A stretch of 64,000 nt of DNA from Astropecten irregularis (GCA_963971285.1 OZ020250.1:10834499-10898498), one strand, 5' to 3'. Counted from the stretch's first letter, positions 31,561 through 43,201 are shown. Made by a program: numbers and translations. The notes: generated from the letters alone by a model not told the origin.

Positions 31561-31885
31561 ACCTAGGACCGCAGGATGCACAAAGAAAAAGAGAGAGAAA
31601 ATTTCCAAAAACAAACGCACAAGAGAACACTGTTTATTGGTAACGGTTAATCAGATAAGTAAAAAGGAAAAATATCAAGTCTATACAGTTTAGAAGAGCA
31701 GCGGGAAACGGAAACTCGAAAATCGAAAGAGCCCACGAAGGGCACGTCCGTTTCATAGCGGCGCTGAGAAAACAAGGACGATCATGGCGGCTATGTCGGT
31801 ATGCATTGTGGGAGGTCAGGGTGCACCACGGTTGATGAAGTCTTTTCAGCGAAGCAGCAAATTGGCGCAGCTGAATTTGCATATA
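31561..31885. other. no gene recognised
   Basis: Sequence between the GC-rich block and gypsy Gag. It contains a CAAGATGGC-like transcription word and no supportable frame. Confidence 0.35.
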
Positions 31886-31899
31886 TTAGTAACCGTCTG

Positions 31900-32363
31900 G
31901 AGTAGGTTGAATGCAGTAGACTCGGATCTTTCCTGGATGATGCCCTCTGCAACCGCCTCGTCTGTGGCATACGCAGTGAATTAATCCAGAAACAGCTACT
32001 CACCAAATATGGGCTAACCTTCTCGAAGGCTGCGGAACAAGCCAAAATGCTTGAGACAGCGACGAAGGACTTGCGTGAGATCAAGACGATTGCAGACAGC
32101 GCTGCAGTCCAGGCTGTCCAACAGGTGAAGCCGCGTCCTACTCGACGCTTCAGCAAACCTCCCAAAAAAGATCAGCGCTTGTACCATCCTCGACCAAGTG
32201 GGCCACTTTGCCAGAAATGTGGCTATGAGTCCTCACACAGAACTTGTCCTGCCGTGGGCCAACAATGCAAGAACTGCAACAAGGTAGGCCACTTTTCGAA
32301 AGTTTGCCGCTCACGGCACCAAACAGATGCGAGCAGTTCATCAATCCAATCCAGCCGAGGATG
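31900..32363 (+). pseudogene. Ty3/gypsy Gag C-terminal part with zinc knuckles
   Basis: Reads LDDALCNRLVCGIRSELIQK, then LTFSKAAEQAKMLETA and two cysteine clusters, CQKCGYESSHRTCPA and CKNCNKVGHFSKVC (the second a standard CCHC knuckle). It binds the element's RNA in the capsid. The N-terminal half is missing. Confidence 0.78.
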
Positions 32364-32409
32364 ACGACATCAGTAGTGTTGCTGAGAATGAGTTTTTCGA
32401 AAACAACTG

Positions 32410-32735
32410 CCCATTGCCGACATCTGGAGACAGGATTTGTACATCCATGGACACACAGTGTCTTTCCTCCTTGACACTTGATCGGAGGTTAATATCCTTC
32501 CACTAGTGATCTTCAAGTTTCTGAACATTCCCGACAAGACCCTCCAACCATCCATGACTCGTCTGACTGGATTCTTTGGTGGGAAAGCGATACCCATCGG
32601 CCAGACAACTCTGGTTTGCCAAGTCAAAGGAAAGACTCAAGCCTTGCAGTTCCTCATCCTTGCTCAAGGAGAACTGGTCACAGGCAAGCAAGCCTGTGAC
32701 TCACTTGGCTTGGTTCAACGTGTCTACACACTGCT
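32410..32735 (+). pseudogene. Ty3/gypsy protease with mutated active site
   Basis: Reads ICTSMDTQ in a shifted frame, then VSFLLDT followed by a TGA stop exactly where Gly of the DTG triad should be (32479-32481), then SEVNILPL. It continues with NIPDKTLQPSMTRLTGFFGG and LAQGELVTGKQACDSLGLV. The stop at the catalytic triad is inactivating. Confidence 0.75.
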
Positions 32736-33578
32736 AAGCCAGGAGAGTGTTTTTGAAGGAGGTGGATGCCTGCACGGCCAAACAGTCTCCATCAAGATAG
32801 ATGAAGCAGCCACCCCCTACTGCGTCACGACGCCTCGTCGAATTCCCATCCTTCTAATGCCACAACTGGAGGAGCTGCTGGAGAGAATGGAAAAACAAGA
32901 CATCATTCAGCGTATCATGAAGCCCACGGACTAGTGCTAGCCAATTGTAATCGCTCTGAAGAAGAATGGTGCAATTCGCCTATGTGCCGACCTCAGACGG
33001 CTGAACAAAGCCATAGCCAGAGAGCGATTTGCCACAGTAGAAGAAGTCTTGGGAAAGGTTGCTGGTGCCCAGATCTTTTCCCTTCTCAATGCCAAACATG
33101 GCTTTTGGCAAGTACCTCTGGCAGCTGACAGTCAGGAGTTAACGACATTCATTACGCCGTTTGGTCATTTCTGTTTCAAGCGGCTCCCGTTTGGCATCAC
33201 GTCAGCTCCAGAAATGTACCAACGAATCATGAATGACCTTCTGAGTGACATACCTAGGGTCGTAGTGTACATGGACGATGTGCTCATCACTGGTTGTATG
33301 AAGGAAGAACACGATGAGCGACTTCAGCGTGTTCTCACAATTGTTCAGCATGCTGGCCTTAAACTGAACAAAGACAAATGCAAGCTAGCCCAAACCAAGG
33401 TAGACTTCCTTGGCATGCAGCTGGACTAGGATGGCGTCCATGCAGATCCTGCAAAGATAGCAGCGATCATCCAGATGACCCCACCAACCACCAAAAGCCA
33501 AAGTGAAACGACAGTAATGGGCATGATCAATTGGCTGGCGAGATTCATCCCTCATGTTTCTTCAGTTGCAGCACCAAT
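32736..33578 (+). pseudogene. Ty3/gypsy reverse transcriptase
   Basis: Contains QLEELLERMEKQDIIQRIM, a stop at 32932, VIALKKNGAIRLCADLRRLN, FSLLNAKHGFWQVPL (first Asp replaced by Asn), RLPFGITSAPEMYQRIM and VVYMDDVLITG (catalytic YMDD near 33268-33279). A stop at 33427 follows GMQLD, then DGVHADPAKIAAI. RNase H is absent: the reading jumps at about 33578 into integrase. Confidence 0.82.
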
Positions 33579-33866
33579 CAACTTCCAGACAGACCTTGGC
33601 AACGCCTCCTCTGCGACCTCGCAGAAGTCAACGGTAGACAGTATTTAGTAGTAGCGGACTACTACTCAAGATGGATCAAGAAAAACCATCTTCACAAGAC
33701 CACTTCATTGGCAGTGATCAATTTCTTGAAAGCTGCTTTTGCCCGATTTGGAGTCCCAGAGGTCATAATTACAGATAATGCCCCCAGTTCCTCGATGAGT
33801 TTGATGCATTCACAAGAGAGTACAACATTGAACACCGTACTTCCAGCCCTTACTATCCCCAGACTA
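33579..33866 (+). pseudogene. Ty3/gypsy integrase core, first part
   Basis: LPDRPWQRLLCDLAEVNGRQ, then LVVADYYSRWIK (first catalytic Asp in CDLAE, second in the VVADYYS stretch), FGVPEVIITDNAP and a frame change. It stops at the TA where a transposon is inserted and resumes at 35288. Because RNase H and the zinc-binding domain are missing upstream, the copy already carried an internal deletion. Confidence 0.78.
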
Positions 33867-33887
33867 TGGTGTTCCATTTCTGCCAAT

Positions 33888-33942
33888 GTCGCCTGGCGCC
33901 TGGCGCCTGGCGGGTGGCGGGTGGCGGGTGGCGCCTGGCGAC
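33888..33942 (+). repeat. 7-bp tandem array (TGGCGCC/TGGCGGG)
   Basis: About seven consecutive 7-mers (TGGCGCC twice, TGGCGGG three times, TGGCGCC, TGGCGAC) just inside the left terminal repeat. A short related patch lies at 34171-34185. Confidence 0.85.
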
Positions 33943-34309
33943 ATATCAACAATTTTTGGACAGTTGTTCATCCGGGCACTCTCCTAAAACTTCCTTCTGT
34001 CGTTGAACAGTTCGCTCAGCATTTGAAAGTCTAAAACGTCCTCTTTTTGTTTGCTAGGTTTTCTTATTTTGATGCATCTCTGGAAAATGTTGAGAAAATT
34101 GGTAAACCTGCAAAAAAGTAGAAATTCCTACTGAGGTCAACTCAGTTCACTCAGTTCGCCCACTATGCGCGGGTGGCGCCTGGCGCCTTAGTATTGTCAA
34201 CGGTGCGGATTCAGAGTGGTACACATACGGATCGTTGTACAGTGACGTAGTACCTGATGCATATTCAATACTCGGCCAAGGGTTGCACCAACATACGTTA
34301 ACTTTAGGG

Positions 34310-35080
34310 GACGAAGTCTTTATTTCCGAGAGAGTTCTTATTTCTGCAGTTATCTTTAATTCCGTGGATTCAGGCACGCCCTCTCTTGGCCTTTTATATT
34401 CAGTTTGTTTGTAATTCTGCATCTCTTTATTTAAGAAGCTTTCTTTAAAGGTAGTATCATACTTTGGTTTTTGTCAAAGAAGTACAGATTCATGGGCAAA
34501 AATATCAAGGAAGATACAGTCACAGTCATCTGTGAAAATTTCAGTCCCATGCGGTGCCCACTTTTTGAGAAAATCGTGAAAAATAGCCACAGTATTTCTT
34601 AAGTCTTTTCTCTTTTATTTCTGATCTTTTAAAAGATCAAAAAGATTTTCGGTCAATGTTTGACTAGTTTCTGGATAAATACACCATTTCAGGCGGGACA
34701 ATTTTAACGGTAGGTTTCTACCAGCACCATCTTTATACCCTGAAAGTTATACGTAAATCTGTGAACATAGTATGATACTACCTTTAATTCTGAGGCCTAG
34801 TTTATTTCTGCAGTTGTTTTAAATGCCGTGTTTGTTTTTATTTCTGAAGCTTTCTTTTATTCGGAGGCTTTGTTGGCTTTTTTATTTCTGCAGTTATTTT
34901 AAACGCAGTGTTTATTTTTAATTCTGAAGCTATTTCTTTATTCCTGCGTTATCTAGCTTATATTTTCAAAGTTGTTTTATTTCTGTAATGATCTTAAACT
35001 GTGTGGTTATCTTTATTTCTGCATTTATTAATTTATTTCTGAATCTTTCTTAGTAATTCTATCATTGTTCGTTTATTTTT
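34310..35080 (+). repeat. degenerate TTTATTTCTGxAG repeats
   Basis: On both sides of the nested MITE, TTATTTCTGCAGTTxTxTTxAA and TTATTTCTGAAGCTTTCTT-like units recur about every 35-60 bp. The array is diverged. Confidence 0.6.
34447..34782. mobile_element. TTAA-type MITE, full copy
   Basis: The left TTAAAGGTAGTATCATACT is exactly inverted at the right end, so the element can be read as TTAA-flanked (the piggyBac-type target) or as having longer palindromic ends. It contains GATCTTTTAAAAGATC and the block GTTTCTACCAGCACCATC. Related fragments occur at 16740-16900, 43690-43830, 50740-50900 and 59390-59500. Confidence 0.72.
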
Positions 35081-35287
35081 ACTGTTATTAATTTTGGCCC
35101 TTTCAGCCGCCAATACAATTCGACTTCTCAAATTACATGTCATGAATGACACGCTTATTTTTCACACACTGAATTATTAGCTTCGTATGTAACAGTTCAG
35201 GGATAGAAACGTCAGATCCACGACCTTTGACACGCCACCCTCCAGGCGCCATCCGCCAGGCGACATTGGCAGAAATGGAACACCATA

Positions 35288-35853
35288 CAAGTCAAATGGA
35301 ATGGCAGAGAAAGCAGTGCACATCGGCAAAATGATGTTACAGCAACCAGATCCACTACAAGCATTGCTGACATACAGATCCACACCGATTCCAGGCCTTC
35401 ATCTGAGCCCTGCCCACTTGCTCATGGGTCGAGAGCTAAGTACCACATTGCCGACACTCCCTCGGAACCTCCGTCCTAAGCCAGTCAACTCACACCAGCT
35501 GAAGGCGTAAGGCCAAGCAGCGTAAGGCCAAGAGTGAGTCTTACTTCAACAAGAAGCACGGCGCTCGTCAGCTGAGTGAACTGAAATCAGGTGACCCAGT
35601 ACGCATCCGCAACAAAGGTCACTTGAGTCCGGTAGGAGAAGTGGTTCGAAAGGCAGGCCCTCCTCGCTCCTACATTGTCAACATCCAAGGAGTGAAATAT
35701 CGCCGTAACCGTCGCCACTTGCTACTCGTTCCAGTCCTCGAATTCCCAACTCCACATGTTCCAATCCACCAACAGGATCCTACAGTCCCTCCACCTGTAC
35801 CAATGGCCAGACCGCATCACACAACCAAGACCCCTCAGTGGCAGAGCAAGTAA
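35288..35853 (+). pseudogene. Ty3/gypsy integrase C-terminal part
   Basis: Resumes with SNGMAEKAVHIGKMMLQQ (third catalytic Glu), then YRSTPIPGLHLSPAHLLMGR and a stop at 35508-35510. A second frame gives SPVGEVVRKAGPPRSYIVNI and RRNRRHLLLVPVLEFP, the C-terminal chromatin- or DNA-binding part. It ends at 35853 with no clear LTR after it. Confidence 0.78.
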
Positions 35854-36839
35854 TAGAGCAAGAATATACCAAAATCTTAGCTGCATGTACTGTAATTAAC
35901 TCCTTGTACATAAATAAATGTTCCAACAGTCCATAATCAACCTATGCAGTTCACTAATGGTGAATATAAACAAACACTGAACAGTCCTCTCCTGAGTTGT
36001 GTTGGCAATGCTGTACTGATCACATATCAATTGCTAAGATTTACTCACACAGCCACTATGCTAAAGGTACACAATATCGATGATGTATGCTGTGTGTTTC
36101 AACATAAGAATCGATATATTAACTTCCTAACTACCAACATTACACTCAGCATGTCCTATGATAAAGTAATTTACATTCCACAGTAAGACCTGCTCTACTG
36201 CTACACTGGCTATGTACACAGCCACCTGTTCATGTAACCCTTCATAAGACAACACTAGTAAAGATAAGAGGGAAAATAATTTGATCACCCTGCTGCTTCA
36301 CCATGCTTTCAACTACAGTGTACAATACATGTGTGCATATAACTACTAACTAAATTGAAAAGACCTATGAAGTTCAAACTACTGGACTTATATACAATGA
36401 AGTGACTAAAACAATTATTGAGGAAAACAATTAAAACACTGTGTTCTCAAGTCCTTAAGAAAACCTTCCTTAAGAAAACCACAAAATCCAAGCATCAAGC
36501 TCTATGATCCAAACTAACTCAACAGTTGGAAAAAGATGAACCAATGCAATTAAATCAGAATAAAAGTAAAGAAACAACTATCAGGAATATCTTAATAAGT
36601 CCAACAACTTCTTCTATGGTAATGCCAATGCATGTACCAATCAAAGTTACATTCAATAAGTAAGAAAAATAGGAAATCCTTGTAATGCACAGATGAACAA
36701 TTGTCATTACTCCACTTACAATCTAATCCACAGTGTCAATCCACAAAATAATGGTGATGACTTTACTAATTAAAATTACACATAACTCAACCTTAAGTTT
36801 ATACAAATCACATAATGTAAGAATGAATCTGGTACTCAC
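35854..36839. other. no gene recognised
   Basis: AT-rich stretch between two gypsy elements. One 80-codon frame (35944-36186) has no known motif. I could not match it to an LTR of either neighbour. Confidence 0.4.
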
Positions 36840-37123
36840 ACAATGCAGGTGTCTGTAGTGGCCTCTTACACCATGATAATCTTTTAGAATTTCAGCATAC
36901 AGGAACAAAAATACAGAGGTCTGACCCAGCTGACTACTAAGTGTGGTAAGTGAGCCTTAGGAATGTGTGGTCAACTGGTCAGTGGCTAAAGGCCAGGGTC
37001 CCTCTCAGCATGTGGTTGTTGCTAAGCAACACCCATGCCTTTAAGGGTTGCACTTCTTAGTGTATTAACAAATGGAACACTACATACAATCACATAAAGA
37101 CAAAATAAAAGACAACTGTCACA
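36840..37123 (-). repeat. 3' LTR of the minus-strand gypsy element (partial)
   Basis: 284 bp match 43301-43582 with roughly seven differences and one 2-bp gap. On the minus strand it starts TGTGACAGTT at 37123. It is preceded by GCAGTGGAGAAA, a likely polypurine tract. The distal part of the LTR, present at the 5' copy (43202-43300), is not found here, so this LTR is truncated or recombined. Confidence 0.8.
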
Positions 37124-37462
37124 TTTCTCCACTGCTTGCGAGTTGGCTCCCACACCAACTTCCTTAAATACAGTACCATGTAGGTATTACTGACTGAAAA
37201 AAGTACTACAAAAAACAACTAGCTAACAGAAAATTCAAGTGTTCGTTCTTCTAGGGATGCTCCTTCGATGCGAGCCATCCGGCTTGTAGCCTTCCTCCAA
37301 GCTGCTCGGCTAACATCTGTCCCATCCCTGTGATGGCCTGACTAAACTGTGCAAAGTCTACCTGGGGGGTAGACTGACATACCTCAGTTCGGTTCCTTAC
37401 CGCAGACTCTAGCAAATGATGCGGGTTTGGATGTTGGCCGGCAGTTGTCCTTGTTGATCGTC

Positions 37463-38610
37463 TCAGTGGTGGTCATTCTGAAGTCGGATGGGGAGCCAGG
37501 TGCTCCTCTGTCTCCAATGCTTCGATAGAAGCATGTGGTCCAGTTTGTGACTCAACCGGCGGTGATGGAGATAGCTGGGGGTCTCCACTGCTATGCCGCT
37601 GTGATGGGGTTGGACTTCAGGAACCGATGGAGATAGCAGGGGGGTCTCCACTGCTATGCTGCTGTGGTGGGGTTGGACTTCAGGAACCGATGGAGATAGC
37701 TGGGGGGTCTCCACTGCTATGCTGCTGTGGTGGGGTTGGACTTCAGGAACCGATGGAGATAGCTGGGGGGTCTCCACTGCTATGCTGCTGTGGTGGGGCT
37801 GGACTTCAGGAACCGATGGAGATAGCTGGGGGGTCTCCACTGCTTTGCTGCTGTGGTGGGGCTGGACTTCAGGAACCGATGGAGGTAGCTGGGGGGTTTC
37901 CACTGCTATGCTGCTGTGATGGGGTTGGACTTCAGGAACCGATGGAGATATAGCTGGGGGGTCTCCACTGCTTTGCTGCTGTGGTGAGGCTGGACTTCAG
38001 GAACCAATGGAGGTAGCTGGGGGGTCTCCACTGCTATGCTGCTGTGATGGGGTTGGACTTCAGGAACCGATGGAGATAGCTGGGGGGTCTCCACTGCTTT
38101 GCTGCTGTGATGGGGCTGGACTGCAGGCGAGATGACATCAGGACTAAGTGGCGGTATCAATACAGGCACTTCACACTCCTTGGCATTTCCTATTATCAAG
38201 GCCACATCCGACAACGGTTGAGAGTCGTCATTGTCGTCATCTTGCCCGTCCTCATCCTGCGCTGCTGGCAGGAGCTCTGGAGTAGTCTCAACCTCTGGCA
38301 CTCTCTCCCCTGTGTCCAGTAGCTCTGTCCTGGTCATGAACTTTGTTGGTCCAGTACCATCCGCAAGTTGGACTTCATACACATTGGGTTGTGGTTGTGC
38401 TATCACCTTATAGGGTACTGTCTGCCAATAATTACCTATCTTGTTCCGCCCTGGAATGTGGCTCCAAAGTAGGACTCTGGTACCTAAGCCAATCCCTTTA
38501 TCATTAGACTTGGCGTTGCCCCTCTCACACCTAGACGTTGCTGCGTTCTGCATGGTTTGGGCGGCGTGGTCTGCTGCCTTTCTCAATTTCTGTTGATGTG
38601 CTTCAACCCA
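37463..38610 (-). pseudogene. gypsy integrase C-terminus with 21-residue repeat tail
   Basis: Frame 38586-37906 starts after a frameshift near 38600-38625. It gives a GLGTRVLLWSHIPGRNKIGN segment, YKVIAQPQPNVYEVQLADGT and ELLDTGERVPEVETTPELL, then an acidic linker EDGQDDDNDDSQ. Tandem 21-residue units VQPHHSSxAVETPQLSPSVPE follow. An extra TA near 37951 shifts the frame into 37903-37463, where the units continue. A base lost in a G-run near 37578 ends them. Confidence 0.75.
37562..38130 (-). repeat. 63-bp minisatellite, about nine units
   Basis: Unit GGACTTCAGGAACCGATGGA, then GATAGCTGGGGGGTCTCCAC and TGCTATGCTGCTGTGGTGGG. The length is 63 bp, divisible by three, so it encodes a 21-residue protein repeat at the end of the gypsy polyprotein. 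Units differ by a few bases. Confidence 0.9.
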
Positions 38611-39020
38611 TGATCTGCATCTGGTTCCCTGCTCTCACAGGTCCCAAGCAGAAGGGCAATCGGTAACATCGGATTCCGTCCCAAGAACACGTAAAATGGG
38701 GAGAGTCCAGTAGAAGAGTGTGGCGTACAGTTGTACATGAACGTCAGCTCTTGAAGATGCTTGGGCCAACATCTCTTCTGGTCAGGGGGTAAGGTACGAA
38801 GTAGATTATGCAAAGTGCGATTGAATCTCTCGCATTGCCCGTTCCCCTGGGGATGGTATGCCGTGGTTCTGCTCTTTGTAACTCCATAGACTGCACACAG
38901 CTCCTTCACGATCTGTGACTCGAAATTTCTCCCTTGATCACTGTGGATACGGCGCGGGACTCCGTACTTCTGGAACCACTCCGAAACCAATACCTTTGCT
39001 ACGGTTGTGGCCTTCTGGTC
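38583..39020 (-). pseudogene. gypsy integrase core beyond the nonsense codon
   Basis: Same frame as the long Pol frame. After the TGA at 39021-39023 it continues WFQKYGVPRRIHSDQG (second catalytic Asp), TAYHPQGNGQCERFNRTLHN (third catalytic Glu) and FMYNCTPHSSTGLSPFYVFL. The stop probably arose by one C-to-T change in a CGA codon. A frameshift near 38600-38625 then ends this frame at HINRN. Confidence 0.85.
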
Positions 39021-42000
39021 TCAGCATGGGACTGCCTGAGTGAACTTACTAAATACATCCGTCATAACCAAGACGTTTTCCCTTCCATCTGTTGCCTTCT
39101 CTAGTAGAGTAAAGTCAATGGCCAGGATGTCCAGTGGTTGCTCTGCCATCATCTTGCCTATGAAGGGCCTCACCTTAGGAGTCGGCGGCTTAGATACGGT
39201 GCATCTATCACACCCCTTCAACCATCTGTCCACATCTGCGGCCATTCCAGGCCAGTAACACCTCTTCTGCAGCAGTGCAAGTGTCCGATCACGCCCCTGA
39301 TGGCCTGCTTGGTTATGGAGAGCAGCCAGCATTGTTGGATGAAGTTCCTCTGGGAGCAGCAGTTGACAGAAATCACCCTCTACCGAATCATGAAATTTGA
39401 TGTAGAGTACTCCATCCTTGGTCATAACTCTACCCCACCTCCTAACCAAGGCCTTCATACCATTTGAAGCGTGCCTTAACTGTGAACTCCTTGGCTTTGT
39501 TCCATACCTCCACATCTGAGAAAACCTGGCAAGTAGTGGATCCCTCTGCTGCAGTTTCGCAAGCTCATCTGATGAATATCCCGGCATTGTGGGTACAGCA
39601 GTTTCAACCTCTGCGGCGGTGACCTGTCTCACTGTCACCTTCTTCACCTCTATTTGGTTGACCTCATGAAGTGCTGTTGATTGTGTGACCTCTTGCACCA
39701 TCTCCTCAGCATGAATCTTCTGCCGACTCAAGGCATCTGCATTGGCATTCGCCCTGCCAGATCTGTACTTTATCTGGAAATTGAACTGAGATAGCTGGCT
39801 GGCCCACCGCATCTCGGTTGCACCAAGTTTCGCCGTCTTGAGGTAGGAAAGTGGATTGTTGTCGGTGAACACAACAAATTCTGCTCCGATCAGGTACTCC
39901 CGAAACTTCTCGGTAATGGCCCATTTTAATGCCAGTAACTCCAACTTCATGGAACTATAGTTGTCCATATTCTTCTCGGCTGGCCTCAAGCTCCGACTCG
40001 CGTACGCAATGACTACGCGTCCACCCTCCTGATCCTGAGATAGAACTGCACCCAAACCATCCATCGATGCATCTGTTTCAACAACCAAAGGCCTTGTGAA
40101 ATCCGGGTATCCTAGCACTGGTGGCGATGTCAGCCTCCGCTTCAATTCCTCAAACGCAACAGTACATTCAGGGCTCCATCGTTGTAGGAATGCTTGTTGC
40201 TGTTGAGGTGATGGACGATATTGCTTCCTTCCTTTCAGGCATCCTTCTTTGGATAGAAGAGCATGTAGTGGAGCAGCCACTTTACTGAACTGCTTGACGA
40301 AGCGCCTATAGTAGCCTGCCAGACCAAGAAATGAGCGAAGCTCCCTCTCACTTCTAGGGCGTGGCCAGTTGTTTATGGCCTTACTTTTCTCTGGATCAGT
40401 CGCAATCCCGCTTGACGACACCACATGGCCCAGATAGTGGCATTCCTTCCGGAAGAGGTGACATTTGCTGGGCTTTATCTTCAATCCATGCTTTTGCAGC
40501 CTCTGCAAGACAACCTCCAGCCTCTCAAGATGCTCTTCGTGGGACTTGGAGAATACCAAGATGTCATCAAGGTATAGAAGGAGAGTGCTGAAGTTTAAGT
40601 CTCCCATGACGGATTCCATCAACCTCTGAAAGGTGGCTGGAGCATTGCTGAGGCCAAAAGGCATTCTGAGGTATTCGAACAACCCTCCAGTGCCAGCTCT
40701 GAATGCTGCCTTCTGAATATCACTCTCATCAATGGCAACTTGATGGTAACCCTGAGCAAGATCAATGGAACTAAACACAGTTGCCCCTTTTAGAGAGTCA
40801 AGGGCCTCCTCGATGCGGGGTAGGGGGTATGCGTCCTTGTGGGTCTTCTCATTAAGCATCCTGTAGTCAACACAAAGACGAAGACTGCCATCTTTCTTGC
40901 GCACAATGACTACTGGTGCCGCATATGGGCTTGAAGATGGTCTGATTATCTCCTGATCAAGAAGCTTCTGGAGATGTGTCTTCACTTCATTCATTTGATG
41001 TGGGGGAACACGACGATGTGGAACACACACCGGACGGTCATCAGTTGTGGGGATCTTATGCTTCACTGTGTCAGTGTATCCCAGGTCACCTTCACTATGA
41101 CAAAACACATCCTGGTACTTTTGAAGGAGCTTCATCAATTGAGTCTTCACAGGACTGCTCTCTGCTCCTTCCAGATCTATCTCAAAAGGTAACTGGATAT
41201 CCTCCTCTTGTGATCCAGCTGCACCCGTCATGTTGCAGGAGGCCTCCTTAATGCCATCACAATCCACGTGTATGCCATCATCTGTGACCTGGACTGAGGA
41301 AAGGTGGGAGTGGACCACATCTACATCTGCAGCAACTCCAATTCTGCTCCTAGGCTGCAACCAAACATCGTCATCCCCGATGTTTGCCACTGTCACTCGA
41401 GTAACCCCTCTCTCAGCCCTGGTGCATGTGTCGACAACTGCGATGCCCTTAGGTAGGTTAATACCAGATCCATCATGGATGACCTGGATCACAATGTCTC
41501 CATGTTGTGCTGCTTCCTGCCGAACAGTACAGGTGACGACGCGGGTGCAGTTTGCGGGGATGCAAACTGGATCTCGTCCTCCCACTTTGACGAAGGAAGA
41601 TCTGCTTGTCGTTTTATTCTCTAGGTCGTAGGGGAACAACGCCTCGACCCAAGTTCTATTGCTGGTCTCCTCTAAACTCTCCAAATAATTCTCTCCATGC
41701 TTTTCCCTTAGTGCAGCATGAAGTTCTCGCAGGACATTTGACCCAAGCAAACCGACATCTCTGTTATGGTTAGGTGTAGACTGCGCCTTTGAAACGAGGG
41801 CCCCAACTTGACCAATTCGCACCCCAAGCAGGTCGATGTCAAACTCAGCGTAGCCCACGTAGGGAATCTCGATGCCGTTCGCTCCATATACCTTCAGCCA
41901 CTTGGTGAAGTCATGACGAAGAGAGCCACTGTCAGTCAGCCGATGGTAAATGGTCTCGGGCAGGACAGTCACCTCGCTTCCAGTATCAAGGACGAATGGC

Positions 42001-42104
42001 ACTTCATGCCCGCAGATTGTTACTGTTGCCTCTGGACTCTTGGTGACTGCCCTGCCAAACACCTCCTCTCTGGTCTGTCTGCTTGAGCCATGCCCACCCT
42101 CCAA
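39021..42104 (-). pseudogene. gypsy Pol: protease, RT, RNase H, integrase start (1027 codons)
   Basis: Long clean frame. Protease VLDTGSEVTVLP (Asp40); RT KKDGSLRLCVDYRMLN (from 403), SSIDLAQGYHQ (Asp448), PFGLSNAPATFQ and LLYLDDILVFS (YLDD 511-514); RNase H ETDASMDG (Asp678), MKLELLAL (Glu722), FTDNNPL (Asp748) and NADALSR (Asp790). Integrase zinc residues are His930, His935, Cys965 and Cys968, and its first catalytic Asp is 997. It stops prematurely within integrase. Gag lies upstream with no long gap, so Pol may be expressed by frameshifting or as a fusion; the junction near 42110 shows no clear slippery site to me. Confidence 0.9.
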
Positions 42105-42115
42105 AGTTTGGCTCC

Positions 42116-43127
42116 TTACAATGGAGGGCTGGCATTTGGGGAGTCTTCGGGGGTCTTTGTCTGCTGAACTGGGGAAGCCTGAGTGGCACTCGTACTCCTA
42201 GACGACTGATGAGTAGGCTGTGCAGGGGGTCTTGGTCGCCCTCCATTGCCTCTGAACGGGCACACCCTCGCTATGTGACCAACACAACCACAGGCAAAGC
42301 ACGTCACACCAACCCTGCTAGTACCCGCTCCTGCCATCATAGAGCCCATCAGTTGAGAGACTTGCTGACAGAGTTGACTCACTGCATCCTGGGTCGCCTT
42401 TAACTGGCTCGATTGTTGTTCCAGCTGTGTCTGAATCGCTGGATCCACTGAGGGCTTCGCGGTGGCTGCCCTGGCCTCTGCTGCCTGCAGATCTGGGCTG
42501 TTGTCCCACAAAAAGAACAGTGTTGCGGAGATCTGTGAATGTGATGGGGGAATTCTCCAAGATATACCGCCGAACCTCCCTCCTCAAAGACGCATCTGCC
42601 AAACCTGCTGCAAACTTCTCGCAGAGTATGGCATCCTTATCTTGAAGAAGAGGGGCATTTGTAGGGGATGCCAGCTCAACCTTCCTGAGGAGTTTCAGCA
42701 GTTGCAGGGAATACTCCTGCAGGGTTTCCCCTCCGCGCTGCCTCCTTGCGTAGAACTCCTCCCATCTGGTTGACGGAGTCTCATGACATGCGTACGCCTT
42801 CAACACATGTTCGATGATTTTCTCTGGGTTGCTCCTCTCCGACGGCGGGCAAAGACGAACCTCGTCACGTGCAGGGCTAGTGAGGTGATCAATCACCAGC
42901 TGCGCTCCCTCAGCATCGGACAGGTCCTTGGTAAGGCGGCGCATATCTTCTGCCCACTCCGTCAATTCCGGGTCTCTGTCTGTCTTGGGACTCCCTGCGA
43001 GCTTTGTCCCGCGCTCTCTTGGAACGACCACTATTGCTGCCTTGCTTCCAGCGCCTCCTGCCTTCTTCTCCTCCATCTCCGCCAGTCGACTGGCTAACAC
43101 CTTCAACTGCTCCTGCAGCTCCTCCAT
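42116..43127 (-). pseudogene. gypsy Gag with one frameshift
   Basis: Starts at ATG 43127. The N-terminal coiled-coil stretch MEELQEQLKVLASRLAEMEE is followed by the capsid-like region WAEDMRRLTKDLSDAEGAQL, ARDEVRLCPPSERSNPEKI and LQEYSLQLLKLLRKVELAS. A one-base change in an A-run (T-run on the coding strand) near 42510-42515 moves the reading to frame 42511-42116, which carries the zinc knuckle CFACGCVGHIARVC and a proline-rich end. The knuckle binds the element RNA. Confidence 0.85.
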
Positions 43128-43201
43128 CTCCTCTCTGTCTCTGCAGAGTCAGGTACTGGCCTATTTATGGTGTATAAACTCGCAATCCTGTCTACGACGC
43201 A

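Larger units (their letters stand above)
33867..35285. mobile_element. TA-flanked TIR transposon inside gypsy integrase
   Basis: TGGTGTTCCATTTCTGCCAA continues as TGTCGCCTGGCG and is exactly inverted at 35254-35285. TA lies at 33865-33866 and 35286-35287, the duplication typical of the Tc1/mariner group. The 1419-bp interior has no transposase. It holds a TGGCGCC/TGGCGGG array, a nested MITE (34447-34782) and AT-rich TTTATTTCTG-type repeats. Removing it rejoins YPQT to SNGMAEKAV in the integrase. Confidence 0.82.

Noticed and set aside
37627-37953. Plus-strand repeat protein in the 63-bp minisatellite
   Set aside because: The repeat is open on both strands because its length is a multiple of three. 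The minus strand continues directly from the gypsy integrase, so the plus frame is a shadow.
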